Positions 7,463-15,776 of a stretch of DNA of 64,000 nucleotides are shown here, piece after piece; the first letter of the stretch is position 1; every line of letters starts with the position of its first letter. The position numbers and the translations under genes are program-made. The notes under the pieces were generated by a model. That model made no database searches. It had not been told where the DNA came from and worked only from the letters and a program-made list of their open reading frames with translations. The DNA lies in NCBI GenBank assembly GCA_900467745.1, contig UBQW01000041.1:39108-103107 (forward strand). The letters are read 5' to 3'. This stretch comes from Hyphomicrobiales bacterium. Lineage in GTDB: Bacteria > Pseudomonadota > Alphaproteobacteria > Rhizobiales > Rhizobiaceae.

Positions 7463-8638
7463 ATGGGTGCCGCAGTGAATTTTGCCTTTATGCTCCCGGT
7501 CATGATGCTGACCTTCGGCTGCACCTTCCTCGTCGTTTCAAGGTTCGGATCGCGCGAAGCCGGGCTGTGGGCGGCGGGTTTTCTCTCCGCTGCCGTCGCC
7601 TTCTCGGTGCCGATGTTTTTCTCCTGGCTGCCGATCCCCGTTCAGGCACTCAGCGCCGACGCGCTCTTTCTCTCCGCCTTCTATTTCTACAGCGGCGCTC
7701 TCTTGAAGCGCTTTCGCCGGCCGTCACGCGTTGCCTTGCGCCTGGGTGTTTGCGTCGTTGCCTATGCAGCGCTCGCCTATGCGGTCCTGGTGCTCGAAAG
7801 CCTGCCGGCCGAGCTTCTCATCAGCGATATCGCCTGCTCGGCCTTGCTGATCTTCGCGATCGGCTCCTCCTTGCGCAGCACGCGCAGGGCGATCGACCGC
7901 ATTCTGCTCGGCGTCGCCTCGCTGATCGTGCTCGAAGCGATTGTACGCAATGCCATCCTGCTGGTGATATTCTCACCTGGGGGCGACTTGGAGAGCTTCG
8001 GCACCTCCACTTACGCGTTCGTCATGCAGGCGGGCGCTTCCGTCATCGCGCTGCTCTTTGCGCTCTCGGCGCTGGCTGCGGCGACGCTCGATACGATCGA
8101 GCGCTACCGCGATGCGGCCGAGAGCGATTCGCTCACGGGCCTGCTCAACAGGCGCGGCTTCGAGGAAACGGCGAGGCGGCTGAAGGCGCGCGGCGCGCTG
8201 AAGGGTGCGATACTCCTGTGCGACATCGACCATTTCAAGCGGATCAACGATACGTTCGGCCACGCCGCCGGCGACAGCGTGATCGCGGGTCTCGCTGAAC
8301 TGTTGAAAGCGCGCCTGCCTGAAGGAGCCTTTGCCGCGCGTTTCGGCGGTGAGGAGTTCGTGGCGTTTCTGCCGGGCGCGGAGCTCGCCGATGGCGGAAA
8401 GGTCGCGAACGCGATCCGGCTCGCCTTCTCGGCGGCCGGACAACCCGATGTCGCGGGTGTCGGCAAGATCACCGCGAGCTTCGGCGTCGCCTGTGTGGCA
8501 TCAAGCGACGCGTCGCTCACCGAAACGATCGGCCGCGCGGACGCAGCCCTCTACGCGGCAAAGGATGCCGGGCGAAACCGGGTGATGCTGGAGGGCACGC
8601 CCGCGCGCGAAGCGCCCGCCATTCATGTGGCGTCCTAG
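7463..8638 (+). CDS. Membrane-bound diguanylate cyclase (GGDEF)
   Basis: About 391 residues. The N-terminal half has seven or so hydrophobic segments (roughly residues 5-200), forming a membrane sensor domain of unknown ligand. The C-terminal half is a GGDEF domain: DSLTGLLNRRGFEE, CDIDHFKRINDTFGH and the active-site loop RFGGEEFVAF (about residues 294-300), so it should make cyclic di-GMP. The inhibitory RxxD site expected just upstream is replaced by PEGA, which suggests no product inhibition at the canonical site. The start is uncertain: ATG 7463 is used, and a GTG at 7475 would align with homologues beginning at NFAFMLPV. Its stop codon overlaps that of the convergent MFS gene. Confidence 0.85.
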   Translation: MGAAVNFAFMLPVMMLTFGCTFLVVSRFGSREAGLWAAGFLSAAVAFSVPMFFSWLPIPVQALSADALFLSAFYFYSGALLKRFRRPSRVALRLGVCVVAYAALAYAVLVLESLPAELLISDIACSALLIFAIGSSLRSTRRAIDRILLGVASLIVLEAIVRNAILLVIFSPGGDLESFGTSTYAFVMQAGASVIALLFALSALAAATLDTIERYRDAAESDSLTGLLNRRGFEETARRLKARGALKGAILLCDIDHFKRINDTFGHAAGDSVIAGLAELLKARLPEGAFAARFGGEEFVAFLPGAELADGGKVANAIRLAFSAAGQPDVAGVGKITASFGVACVASSDASLTETIGRADAALYAAKDAGRNRVMLEGTPAREAPAIHVAS

Positions 8639-9921
8639 GCTCGCGTTACCTTCGGTTCGGCGTCGTTGAGCTTTGCCGATGCACGCGGCGCGATTGCCTC
8701 GCGGCCGAGCATGAATAGCGCCAGCGCGAAGAGCGCGACGCCGCCATGTACCCAATAGGCGAGGCCATAGCCGCCCCGGTCGGTCAGCCATCCGGCGACC
8801 ACATTGCTCAGCGATGCGCCGATGCCTTGCACGGTCATCACCGCGCCGAGACCGACGTTGAAGCGGCCGGTGCCGGCGAGAATCCGTTCGGCCGCGATGG
8901 GTGTCGCGATGCCGATCAGGCCGGCGCCTACTCCATCGAGGAACTGCACCGGATAGATCGAGCCGAAGCTCGGCACGCTGCCGGCGATAGCGCCGCGCAG
9001 GGGGAGCGCGCAGAGCGCGATGATGAAGACGGATGCCAGGCCGAAGCGTCTGATGAGGACGGGAGCAAGCAGCGCCATTGCGATCATCGACAGCTGCGAC
9101 ACGCCGGTGACGATCGCCGTGGTGCGAAAGGGCGTGCCGAGCTGGATGGAGAAGTTCTGGGCGATCAGGCGACTCATCGGGGCGTTGCCGAAGTGGAAGA
9201 CCAGCAGCGTCAGCGCGAGCAGCACGAGACCACGCGAGTTTGCCAGCACCGAATAGCCTGAGGGGCGGGCTGTTGCGGCCGATCCATCGTCCGGGTCGTT
9301 GGCGAGGTCCTTGTCCTTGGTTAGGCCACGGGCCACGTCGTTGTCGATGTCGTCAGGGCGGATTGCCAGCGTTGCGATGATCGCGGCGAGCGCGGTGATG
9401 AGCATCAGGCCGATCACGCCGTTCAGCCCCCAGACTATGGTTGCTGCGTAGACGCAGGCGAGCGAGAAGACGTTGCCGGCATGGTTCCAGAATTCGTTGC
9501 GGGCGACCTGTTGGGAGAATGCGCTTTCGCCGACGAGGCCGAGCGTCAGTCCCATCAGCGCCGGGCCGATCACCGCGCCGACGATCGCGGTCATCGACTG
9601 GCCGCCGAAAACCGAGGCATTTCCGGGACTGGCAAGCGTCCAGAGTGCGGCTGCCGTGACCAGCGTGACCGGGATGACGATCAGCAGGCGCTTATGCGGC
9701 GAGGCATCGACGAGGGCGCCGAACAGCGGCGTGGCGATCAGGCCGAGAACGCCGCCAAGGGTTGCCACGATACCCAATGTCATCGGGCTCCAGCCGTGCG
9801 TTGCGAGGAAGCCATCGAGAAAGGGGCCGAGGCCGTCGCGGGCGTCGGCGAGGAAGAAATTCAGCACCGCGAGCGCCACCAGCGAGCGACCGGACAGACC
9901 ACTGTTCGAAACTGAGTTCAC
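8635..9921 (-). CDS. MFS transporter
   Basis: 428-residue major facilitator superfamily protein with 12 hydrophobic segments; NFFLADARDGLGPFLDGF marks helix 1 and VDASPHKR the loop-2/3 region. A hydrophilic, Asp-rich central loop (about residues 200-230) separates the halves. Substrate not predictable. I place the start at a GTG (9921) because GGCGGAG lies 8 bases upstream and the N-terminal sequence then begins a few residues before helix 1; the open frame to 10002 adds an unlikely charged extension. It converges on the diguanylate cyclase, and the two stop codons overlap within CTAG at 8635-8638. Confidence 0.8.
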   Translation of the reverse strand: MNSVSNSGLSGRSLVALAVLNFFLADARDGLGPFLDGFLATHGWSPMTLGIVATLGGVLGLIATPLFGALVDASPHKRLLIVIPVTLVTAAALWTLASPGNASVFGGQSMTAIVGAVIGPALMGLTLGLVGESAFSQQVARNEFWNHAGNVFSLACVYAATIVWGLNGVIGLMLITALAAIIATLAIRPDDIDNDVARGLTKDKDLANDPDDGSAATARPSGYSVLANSRGLVLLALTLLVFHFGNAPMSRLIAQNFSIQLGTPFRTTAIVTGVSQLSMIAMALLAPVLIRRFGLASVFIIALCALPLRGAIAGSVPSFGSIYPVQFLDGVGAGLIGIATPIAAERILAGTGRFNVGLGAVMTVQGIGASLSNVVAGWLTDRGGYGLAYWVHGGVALFALALFMLGREAIAPRASAKLNDAEPKVTRA

Positions 9922-10146
9922 GCCATGTCTCCGCCAAAGGGTCTGTGGACCGCGATTGCCAGAGACATCATTCGGGCTGCCTGGCTTCCGGTGCTGCCAC
10001 AAACGGCCTGTCCGGTGAAATGTTCCGGTTTGCGTGACGTTCTGATGCCTCGATGACGATATATTTTGCGGAGGCGGTCGGACCTCTTGAAGCCTTTCCG
10101 TTCAGCGGTACATGCTGCCGCCAGCTTCAACTCTCGGGAATCACAC

Positions 10147-10500
10147 ATGCCCTTTGCCCTCAGCCCCGCGGCCATCTGGCCGATCGTCATGCTGCTTGCC
10201 TCCAACGTCTTCATGACATTCGCCTGGTATGGGCATCTCAAGCACAAGGGGACGGCGATTTTCGTCGCCATCATCGTCAGCTGGGCGATCGCCTTCTTCG
10301 AATACTGCCTTGCGGTGCCGGCCAACCGTATCGGCTCGGCGGTCTATTCGACGGCGCAGCTGAAGACGATGCAGGAGGTGATCACGCTTCTGGTGTTCTC
10401 CGGCTTCTCGGTGTTCTGGCTGGGCGAGAGCCTCACCTGGAACCATGCGATCGGATTTGCGCTGATCGCCGTCGGGGCGTCCTTCATCTTTCGCGGATGA
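10147..10500 (+). CDS. DUF486 (DMT-like) small membrane protein
   Basis: 117 residues with four hydrophobic helices, matching the DUF486 family (part of the drug/metabolite transporter clan): WPIVMLLASNVFMTFAWYGH at the N-terminus and the conserved FFEYCLAVPANRIGS and QLKTMQEVITL blocks. Function in the family is unknown; the size is like one half of a DMT transporter or an SMR exporter. ATG 10147 is chosen because the family begins there; the open frame runs back to 10066. Stands alone, 128 bp before the DUF1800 gene. Confidence 0.8.
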   Translation: MPFALSPAAIWPIVMLLASNVFMTFAWYGHLKHKGTAIFVAIIVSWAIAFFEYCLAVPANRIGSAVYSTAQLKTMQEVITLLVFSGFSVFWLGESLTWNHAIGFALIAVGASFIFRG

Positions 10501-10628
10501 TCGCGATCCCGCCTGATGGGACCGGGTAAGTCCTTGAATTACAAATTGTCCATGTCAAGTCTCTGCCTCAATTTCCGACGGTTTTGACCGCAGCCTGTCA
10601 CCATCCAGGGATATGGAGGTGACGGGTC

Positions 10629-12203
10629 ATGAGTCTTTCCTTTCCGACGATGGCGGCCATCCGCTTCGGCTACGGTTTTCGGCCTGGCGAGGTAGCGGCG
10701 CAAAATAAGGACGACCTGTTGAAACAGGTGAACGCGGATGCGCGGGCACCGGTATCGTTTCCCGTCGGCGGTATCGAGCAACGGCATCAGGTGATCGCGG
10801 AGCTGCAGGCCAATCTGCGCGATCTCAGGCAAAGCGGCGACGATGACCAGACGCGTCGCGAGCGGCGCAAGGTGTTGCAGAAACAAGCGCAGCGGACATT
10901 CCAGCAGGATGCGAATGCGCGGCTGCTGCAAGCGGTGATGTCGCCGAACGGTTTCCAGGAGCGGCTTTCCACGTTCTGGACCAATCATTTCTCCACCAGC
11001 GCCAACAAGAGCCTGCCGATGCGGCTGCTCGTGCCGCTTTACGAGGCAGAAGCGATCCGTCCGCGTATGGGCGGACGCTTCGCCGATCTGTTGCGTAGCG
11101 CCACCGAGCATCCGGCGATGCTGATCTATCTCGATCAGGCCGAGTCGCTCGGGCCGGATTCCAAGGGCGGAATGCGGCAGAAGAAGGGGCTCAACGAAAA
11201 CCTCGGGCGCGAGTTGCTGGAACTGCATACGCTTGGGGCCGGCAGCGGCTATACGCAGGCCGATGTGCGGGCCGCGGCCATGGTGCTGACCGGACTGACG
11301 ATCGACCGGCAGGAGATGGACATGGCGTTTCGCCCCAACATCGCCGAGCCCGGCCGTCACGAGGTTCTCGGCGTCAGCTATGGTGGCGACAAGCGGCGGC
11401 CGGGTGATTATCTCGCCATGCTCGACGATCTCGCCGCCAATCCGAAGACGGCGGCGCATATCTGTCGCAAGCTGGCGGTGCATTTCGTTGCCGATCAGCC
11501 GGATGACGGGCTGATCGCCGCGATGACCGGCGCCTGGAAGAAGACCGACGGCGAGCTCAGGGCCGTCTACGGCGCGATGCTCGACCATCCCGCCGCCTGG
11601 GCGAACGAGGGCGCGAAGGCGCGCCAGCCGTTCGATTTCGTCGTTGCCGGTCTCAGGGCACTGAACGCGGGCTCTGGCGATGGCACCGTTGTCGCGTTCC
11701 TCAAGGCCAACCAGCAGGATGATGACGCGCAGGCGATGGTTCCGGGCAATATGGCTCCGAGCGCTCCCGATGTGGGCGGCGCGATGAATGGTGGCGCCAA
11801 GGAATATATGAAGGGCGGAGACACCGCCGCTGGCGGCGGTCCGCCGATGATCGATCCCGGCGACGAGGACAGGGTGAAGCGCCGCAAGGCGATGCAGACG
11901 GCGAGGGCGCTCGGGCAGGGCGCCTTGAGGCGCATGGGGCAGCCGATCTGGTTGCCGCCGAGCCCCGCCGGTTTCGAGGAGAGCTTTTTGGCCTGGATCA
12001 CGGCCAGCCAGCTTGCCGAGCGGCTCGGCTGGGCGCGGCGGGCGACCGCGCAGTTCGGACAGGGGCTCGATCCCCGTGAATTCCTGAAGGCAACGCTTGG
12101 CGATGCCGCGCGCGACGACACGATCCGCGTCGTCAGCCAGGCACCCAACAAGACAACCGGCCTGATGCTTGCGCTTGCGTCGCCCGAGTTCAACCGTCGA
12201 TAG
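10629..12203 (+). CDS. DUF1800 family protein
   Basis: 524 residues. The family signature GLNENLGRELLELHTLG (about residue 187) followed by YTQADVRAAA identifies DUF1800. A low-complexity Gly/Ala/Met-rich insert lies near residues 375-415. Start ATG 10629 has TATGGAGGTGAC upstream, a strong ribosome site. There is no evident Sec or Tat signal. DUF1800 genes are very often paired with DUF1501 genes, as here: the DUF1501 start is 10 bp downstream and has its own TAGGAG site. No biochemical function is established; the pair is presumed to act together at or beyond the inner membrane. Confidence 0.88.
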   Translation: MSLSFPTMAAIRFGYGFRPGEVAAQNKDDLLKQVNADARAPVSFPVGGIEQRHQVIAELQANLRDLRQSGDDDQTRRERRKVLQKQAQRTFQQDANARLLQAVMSPNGFQERLSTFWTNHFSTSANKSLPMRLLVPLYEAEAIRPRMGGRFADLLRSATEHPAMLIYLDQAESLGPDSKGGMRQKKGLNENLGRELLELHTLGAGSGYTQADVRAAAMVLTGLTIDRQEMDMAFRPNIAEPGRHEVLGVSYGGDKRRPGDYLAMLDDLAANPKTAAHICRKLAVHFVADQPDDGLIAAMTGAWKKTDGELRAVYGAMLDHPAAWANEGAKARQPFDFVVAGLRALNAGSGDGTVVAFLKANQQDDDAQAMVPGNMAPSAPDVGGAMNGGAKEYMKGGDTAAGGGPPMIDPGDEDRVKRRKAMQTARALGQGALRRMGQPIWLPPSPAGFEESFLAWITASQLAERLGWARRATAQFGQGLDPREFLKATLGDAARDDTIRVVSQAPNKTTGLMLALASPEFNRR

Positions 12204-12213
12204 GAGCTTTGAA

Positions 12214-13386
12214 ATGACCGATTTCACGCTATCGCGCCGCGGCTTCCTTGCTTCCGCCTGCTGTCTTGCTGCGGCCCCGATCCTCACCCCGGTCACCTTC
12301 GCGTCGATGCCCGGAGAAAAGCGCTTCGTCACCATCGTGCTGCGCGGGGCGATGGATGGGCTGGCGCTGGTGCAGCCTTATGGCGATGCCGGTTTCGCCG
12401 CGTTCCGGCCGACGCTGGCGCTGACGCCCGAGACCGGGCTCATCGATCTCGACGGGCATTTCGGCCTCCATCCTTCGGCAGCCGATCTCATGCCCCTGTG
12501 GCGAAGCCGCGAGCTCGCCTTCGTGCACGCGGTGTCGACGCCCTATCGCGACCAGCGCAGTCATTTCGACGGGCAGGACATGCTGGAATCGGGCGGCGAG
12601 CATGTCTCGGAGGAGAAGACCGGGTGGTTGAACCGGGCTCTTGCCGTCATCCCGCGATCGGATGCGCGCAAGGCGATCGACGTCAATACGTCGACGGAGC
12701 TGATCCTGACCGGGCCCAACAACGTCGATGTCTGGGCATCGGATTCCAATCTCGGGCCGGCCCGCGACGAGACGCAGTTCCTTCAGCGGCTTTACGCCGG
12801 CGACCCGGCCTTTGCGAAGGCGATGGAGGAGGCGACGCGCGCCAACAGCGCATCCATGGTGGCCGAGCCCGGCGGGCCGCGCGGACAGAAGGTGGCGGAT
12901 GTGGCGGCCCTTGCCGGCAACATGCTCAAGGGCGATTACCGGATCGCCAGCTTCTCCATTACCGGCTGGGATACGCATGTCGGCCAGATCGGACAGTTCA
13001 AGCGTCCGGTGCAGGACCTGACGGAGGCGATCACCACGCTGAAGTCGACGCTAGGGCCGGATATCTGGTCGAAGACCGTGGTGCTCGCGATGACCGAATT
13101 CGGCCGGACGGTTCGGGAGAACGGCTCCGGAGGGACCGATCATGGTACGGGCGGCTGTGCCGTTCTGGCGGGTGGCGCGATCAATGGCGGTCGCATCCTT
13201 GGCCGCTGGCCGGGGCTTGGCGATCAGCAGTTGCTTGATGAGCGCGATCTGGCGCCGACCGCCGATGTCCGGGAGATCGCCGCCGCCATGCTTTACCGGC
13301 AGTTCGACGTGAGCATGGATGATCTGACGGCCAAGATATTTCCTGGTGTCACCTTCGACAAGGGATCGCAGTTCCTGCGGGCTTGA
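12214..13386 (+). CDS. DUF1501 family Tat-exported protein
   Basis: 390 residues. It begins with a twin-arginine signal (LSRRGFLASACCLAAAPIL), so it is exported folded. The body has the alkaline-phosphatase-like DUF1501 fold marks: IVLRGAMDGLALVQPYG, HAVSTPYRDQRSHFDGQDM, ITGWDTHVGQ, MTEFGRTVRENGSGGTDHGTG and GGRILGRWPG. The family resembles sulfatases/phosphatases in fold and keeps the Asp/His metal-ligand pattern, but no substrate is known. ATG 12214 is preceded by TAGGAG. It forms an operon with the DUF1800 gene. Confidence 0.9.
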   Translation: MTDFTLSRRGFLASACCLAAAPILTPVTFASMPGEKRFVTIVLRGAMDGLALVQPYGDAGFAAFRPTLALTPETGLIDLDGHFGLHPSAADLMPLWRSRELAFVHAVSTPYRDQRSHFDGQDMLESGGEHVSEEKTGWLNRALAVIPRSDARKAIDVNTSTELILTGPNNVDVWASDSNLGPARDETQFLQRLYAGDPAFAKAMEEATRANSASMVAEPGGPRGQKVADVAALAGNMLKGDYRIASFSITGWDTHVGQIGQFKRPVQDLTEAITTLKSTLGPDIWSKTVVLAMTEFGRTVRENGSGGTDHGTGGCAVLAGGAINGGRILGRWPGLGDQQLLDERDLAPTADVREIAAAMLYRQFDVSMDDLTAKIFPGVTFDKGSQFLRA

Positions 13387-13410
13387 GTCGGCTGACGGGT
13401 TTCGCCGGGC

Positions 13411-13767
13411 TCAACGCTCGACGAAGGCGCGCAGGCGTTCCAGCGCGTCGTCCCACTGCCGGGAGACGCCGTCGAGATAGGCGCGCATGATATCGATGCG
13501 GTCACGGCGGAAGCTGTAGTGGCTTTCGCGACCGACCTTGATGCTTTCGACGAGGCCGGCTTTTTCGAGGACCGTCAGGTGCTTGGTGACCGCCTGGCGC
13601 GTCAGCTCCGTGCCACCGGAGAGGCCGGCGATCGAGGATTGGCGGCCGTCGCTCAGCGCTGTCAGCAGGGACAGGCGTGTGGGGTCGCCGAGAGCCGCGA
13701 AAAGTGCGGCGGCGTCTCGGCCGGTCGTGGTGGCGCCAGGGTTCGGCATTTGCTCAGCGTTCGACAT
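13411..13767 (-). CDS. ArsR-family transcriptional regulator
   Basis: 118-residue winged-helix repressor. FAALGDPTRLSLLTALSDG is the typical ArsR opening, and TRQAVTKHLTVLEKAGLV is the recognition-helix region. There are no Cys pairs of the metal-sensing kind, so it belongs with the SRPBCC-linked ArsR proteins rather than arsenic or metal sensors. It is the second gene of an operon: its start lies 14 bp inside the SRPBCC gene. Two identical GGCAAC-N6-GTTGCC repeats upstream of that operon are likely its own operators. Confidence 0.9.
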   Translation of the reverse strand: MSNAEQMPNPGATTTGRDAAALFAALGDPTRLSLLTALSDGRQSSIAGLSGGTELTRQAVTKHLTVLEKAGLVESIKVGRESHYSFRRDRIDIMRAYLDGVSRQWDDALERLRAFVER

Positions 13768-14200
13768 GGGCCTTTACGTTCTTGATCTGCTCGGCCCATC
13801 CGCCGTCGTTCATGCGGAAGGCTTCAGCGCGGCGGTATTCGGGAACCTTGTCGAAGCCGGATTCGGTGATGGTCAGCCGGGTGCCCTTGGCTATCGGCTC
13901 CAGGCGGAATTCGACCAGCGTCGGGATCTCGGCGGAATAGTCTCTATCCGGATCGACCGCATAGGGGAGCCAGGTGAAGGAAAACAGCGTTGGCTCCTCG
14001 ATGCGCTTGACGGTGACCGTCCAGCGGAGATGCTCGTAGCCGGGATAAAGGATCTTGCCGGTGGCTTCCTCGCCGGCGACGAAGGGCGCGTCGATCTTGA
14101 CGCGGAACCATTCGCCGAATTCTCGATAATCGCTGATGGCCTGCCACACGCGGGCGAGGGGAGCATTGAGTTCAATGGTCTTTTCGATGCGATCGGACAT
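13754..14200 (-). CDS. SRPBCC (AHSA1-like) domain protein
   Basis: 148 residues forming one START/Bet v1-like domain of the activator-of-Hsp90 ATPase (AHSA1) family: IEKTIELNAPLARVWQAISD at the start and a C-terminal helix GGWAEQIKNVKAHVE. Such proteins have a deep hydrophobic pocket and usually unknown ligands. The ribosome site AGGAGG lies 7 bases before ATG 14200 and inside the first GGCAAC-N6-GTTGCC repeat. The overlap with the ArsR gene means coupled translation. This SRPBCC-ArsR pairing is widespread. Confidence 0.88.
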   Translation of the reverse strand: MSDRIEKTIELNAPLARVWQAISDYREFGEWFRVKIDAPFVAGEEATGKILYPGYEHLRWTVTVKRIEEPTLFSFTWLPYAVDPDRDYSAEIPTLVEFRLEPIAKGTRLTITESGFDKVPEYRRAEAFRMNDGGWAEQIKNVKAHVER

Positions 14201-14203
14201 ATT

Positions 14204-14265
14204 GGCAACCTCCTGGTTGCCTTTTTATCGCTCGGCTCGCTGAGAAAGGCAACCGAAAAGTTGCC
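14204..14265. promoter_or_regulatory. Twin identical inverted repeats GGCAAC-N6-GTTGCC, candidate ArsR operators
   Basis: Site 1 is 14204-14221 and site 2 is 14248-14265; both have exactly the same 6-base arms and a 6-base spacer, centred 44 bp apart (about four helical turns). Site 2 is embedded in a longer perfect dyad with 12 bp arms (14242-14253 / 14260-14271). They lie directly upstream of the SRPBCC-ArsR operon, and site 1 covers its ribosome site. Two matching dyads in front of a regulator's own operon strongly suggest autoregulation, but this is inference. Site 1 could also act as an RNA hairpin that hides the ribosome site, and the long dyad could end the yciA transcript. Confidence 0.6.
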
Positions 14266-14281
14266 TTTCTCTCGTTCTGGT

Positions 14282-14668
14282 CTATTCGGCCGGAACCGGC
14301 TTGGGCTGGCCATTCTCGTCGAGCGCCACCATGATGAAGGTGCCGGCGGTGACTTTTTCCATCTTGTTGTAGCGGGCCCGGGTCGCCCAGGCCTCGATAC
14401 AGAGGGTGATCGAGGTGCGGCCGACGCGCTCGATCTCGGTGTAGATGGACAGCGTGTCGCCGATCTTGACGGGCAGGGCGAAGGCCATTTCCTTGACGGC
14501 GGCGGTCACGACGCGCGCCTTGGCGCGCTCGGCGGCCGAGATTCCCGATGCAAGGTCCATCTGCGCCATGACCCATCCGCCGAAGATGTCACCGGCCGGG
14601 TTGGCATCGGCGGGCATCGCCATGGTCCTGAGGGTCAGTGTGCCTCTCGGCTTGGGGGCTTCGGTCAT
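14282..14668 (-). CDS. yciA: Acyl-CoA thioesterase, YciA family
   Basis: 128-residue single hotdog-fold domain. GDIFGGWVMAQMDLASG carries the catalytic Asp and helix of the YciA/acyl-CoA hydrolase group, preceded by the usual TLRTMAMPADANPAG. YciA enzymes hydrolyse a broad range of acyl-CoAs and are cytosolic homohexamers. ATG 14668 fits the family start. It lies 81 bp upstream of the SRPBCC gene on the same strand, but the strong dyad between them argues for separate transcripts. Confidence 0.85.
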   Translation of the reverse strand: MTEAPKPRGTLTLRTMAMPADANPAGDIFGGWVMAQMDLASGISAAERAKARVVTAAVKEMAFALPVKIGDTLSIYTEIERVGRTSITLCIEAWATRARYNKMEKVTAGTFIMVALDENGQPKPVPAE

Positions 14669-14920
14669 TGGCGCTCCTTTTGAAGGCGGTTTGCTTGTTC
14701 AACTTCGTTTTGGATCGATTCCTGCGGACCCTAGCGTATCGGCCGAAAAACCGAAATCGGAGCGTTCCGACAAAAGTGTCGCGCCCTTATGGCGACGCGT
14801 CTCTTTGAGCTCAAGCAATCGTCATTCGATCGCTGTCAGCGAGCAATCCCGCTGATCTCGCTTGAGTTTTCGCCCTCCGGTAGTAAGGTCGCGGTGGGAC
14901 ATTGAAAACGGGGGCTTTCG

Positions 14921-15745
14921 ATGCGGCTTTTGGCGATGGGTGTGGCGACCGTGGGCCTTGCGCTGTTTTCGGCTCTTCCATTCATTTCACGGCAGGCCGT
15001 CGCCGCCGATTTCGACAACAGCAGGATTGAGCCGGAGCGCGAGTGGGCGGTCATCGTCAGCCCTTACGTGTGGGCCGCATCGCTGAATGGCAGCGGATCG
15101 CTGGCCGGCTTCGATACGGATGTAGACGTTCCTTTCTCCGACATCTTCGACCATCTCGATTTCGCTCTCATGGGCAATATCGAGATCACCAATGGCCAGT
15201 GGGGCGTCTATTTCGACGGCCAGCACGTGAAGACCAGCCAGGACGAGCAGGTGTTCGCGCATACGACCGGGCTCGACATCACCACGACCACCTTGTCGGC
15301 CGGCGCCTTCTTCAAGGCCTATGAGGCGGTTCTCGGCGGCGATACGGTGTTCGGCAAGCCGCGAACGCTGTCGATCGAGCCCACCGCCGGTGTGCGTTGG
15401 ACGAAACTCGAGGCGGATGTCGAGGCTTTCGGCCTTCGCGCGTCGAAGAGTTCCGACTGGACCGATCCCTTCGTCGGCCTGCGGCTGAATGCCGATCTCA
15501 CCGAACGCTGGAACCTGTTTGCCGAGGCCGATGTCGGTGGCTTCGGCGTAGGGTCGAAGGTGAGCGTCAATGCGCAGGCCTATCTCGGCTATCGCACCAT
15601 GATGCTCGATCATCCGACCGTGCTCAGGGCAGGGTACCGGCTTCTCTACCAGGATTACGAAAACGACGACTTCACCGGCGCGAACAAGTTCAAATGGGAC
15701 GTCAGCCAGCACGGCCCTGCGATCGGGTTTTCCATGCGCTTCTAG
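14921..15745 (+). CDS. Predicted outer-membrane beta-barrel protein
   Basis: 274 residues. A Sec signal peptide occupies about residues 1-29 (RLLAMGVATVGLALF...QAVAA). The rest alternates polar and hydrophobic residues in amphipathic strands and ends in GPAIGFSMRF, a terminal aromatic residue typical of barrel assembly signals. I recognise no named family beyond an uncharacterised rhizobial outer-membrane protein. Repeated Trp/Asp motifs (VSPYVWAASLNGS, FSDIFDHLDFALMGN) resemble porin-like COG3637-type barrels. The secreted amide hydrolase starts 31 bp downstream on the same strand, so the two may be one operon. Confidence 0.7.
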   Translation: MRLLAMGVATVGLALFSALPFISRQAVAADFDNSRIEPEREWAVIVSPYVWAASLNGSGSLAGFDTDVDVPFSDIFDHLDFALMGNIEITNGQWGVYFDGQHVKTSQDEQVFAHTTGLDITTTTLSAGAFFKAYEAVLGGDTVFGKPRTLSIEPTAGVRWTKLEADVEAFGLRASKSSDWTDPFVGLRLNADLTERWNLFAEADVGGFGVGSKVSVNAQAYLGYRTMMLDHPTVLRAGYRLLYQDYENDDFTGANKFKWDVSQHGPAIGFSMRF

Positions 15746-15776
15746 CTTCCGCGATCACCGATATTGGAGAAGCCCC

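Noticed and set aside
10539..12335. 598-codon minus-strand open frame across the DUF1800 gene
   Set aside because: Arg/His-rich shadow of a well-matched plus-strand family.
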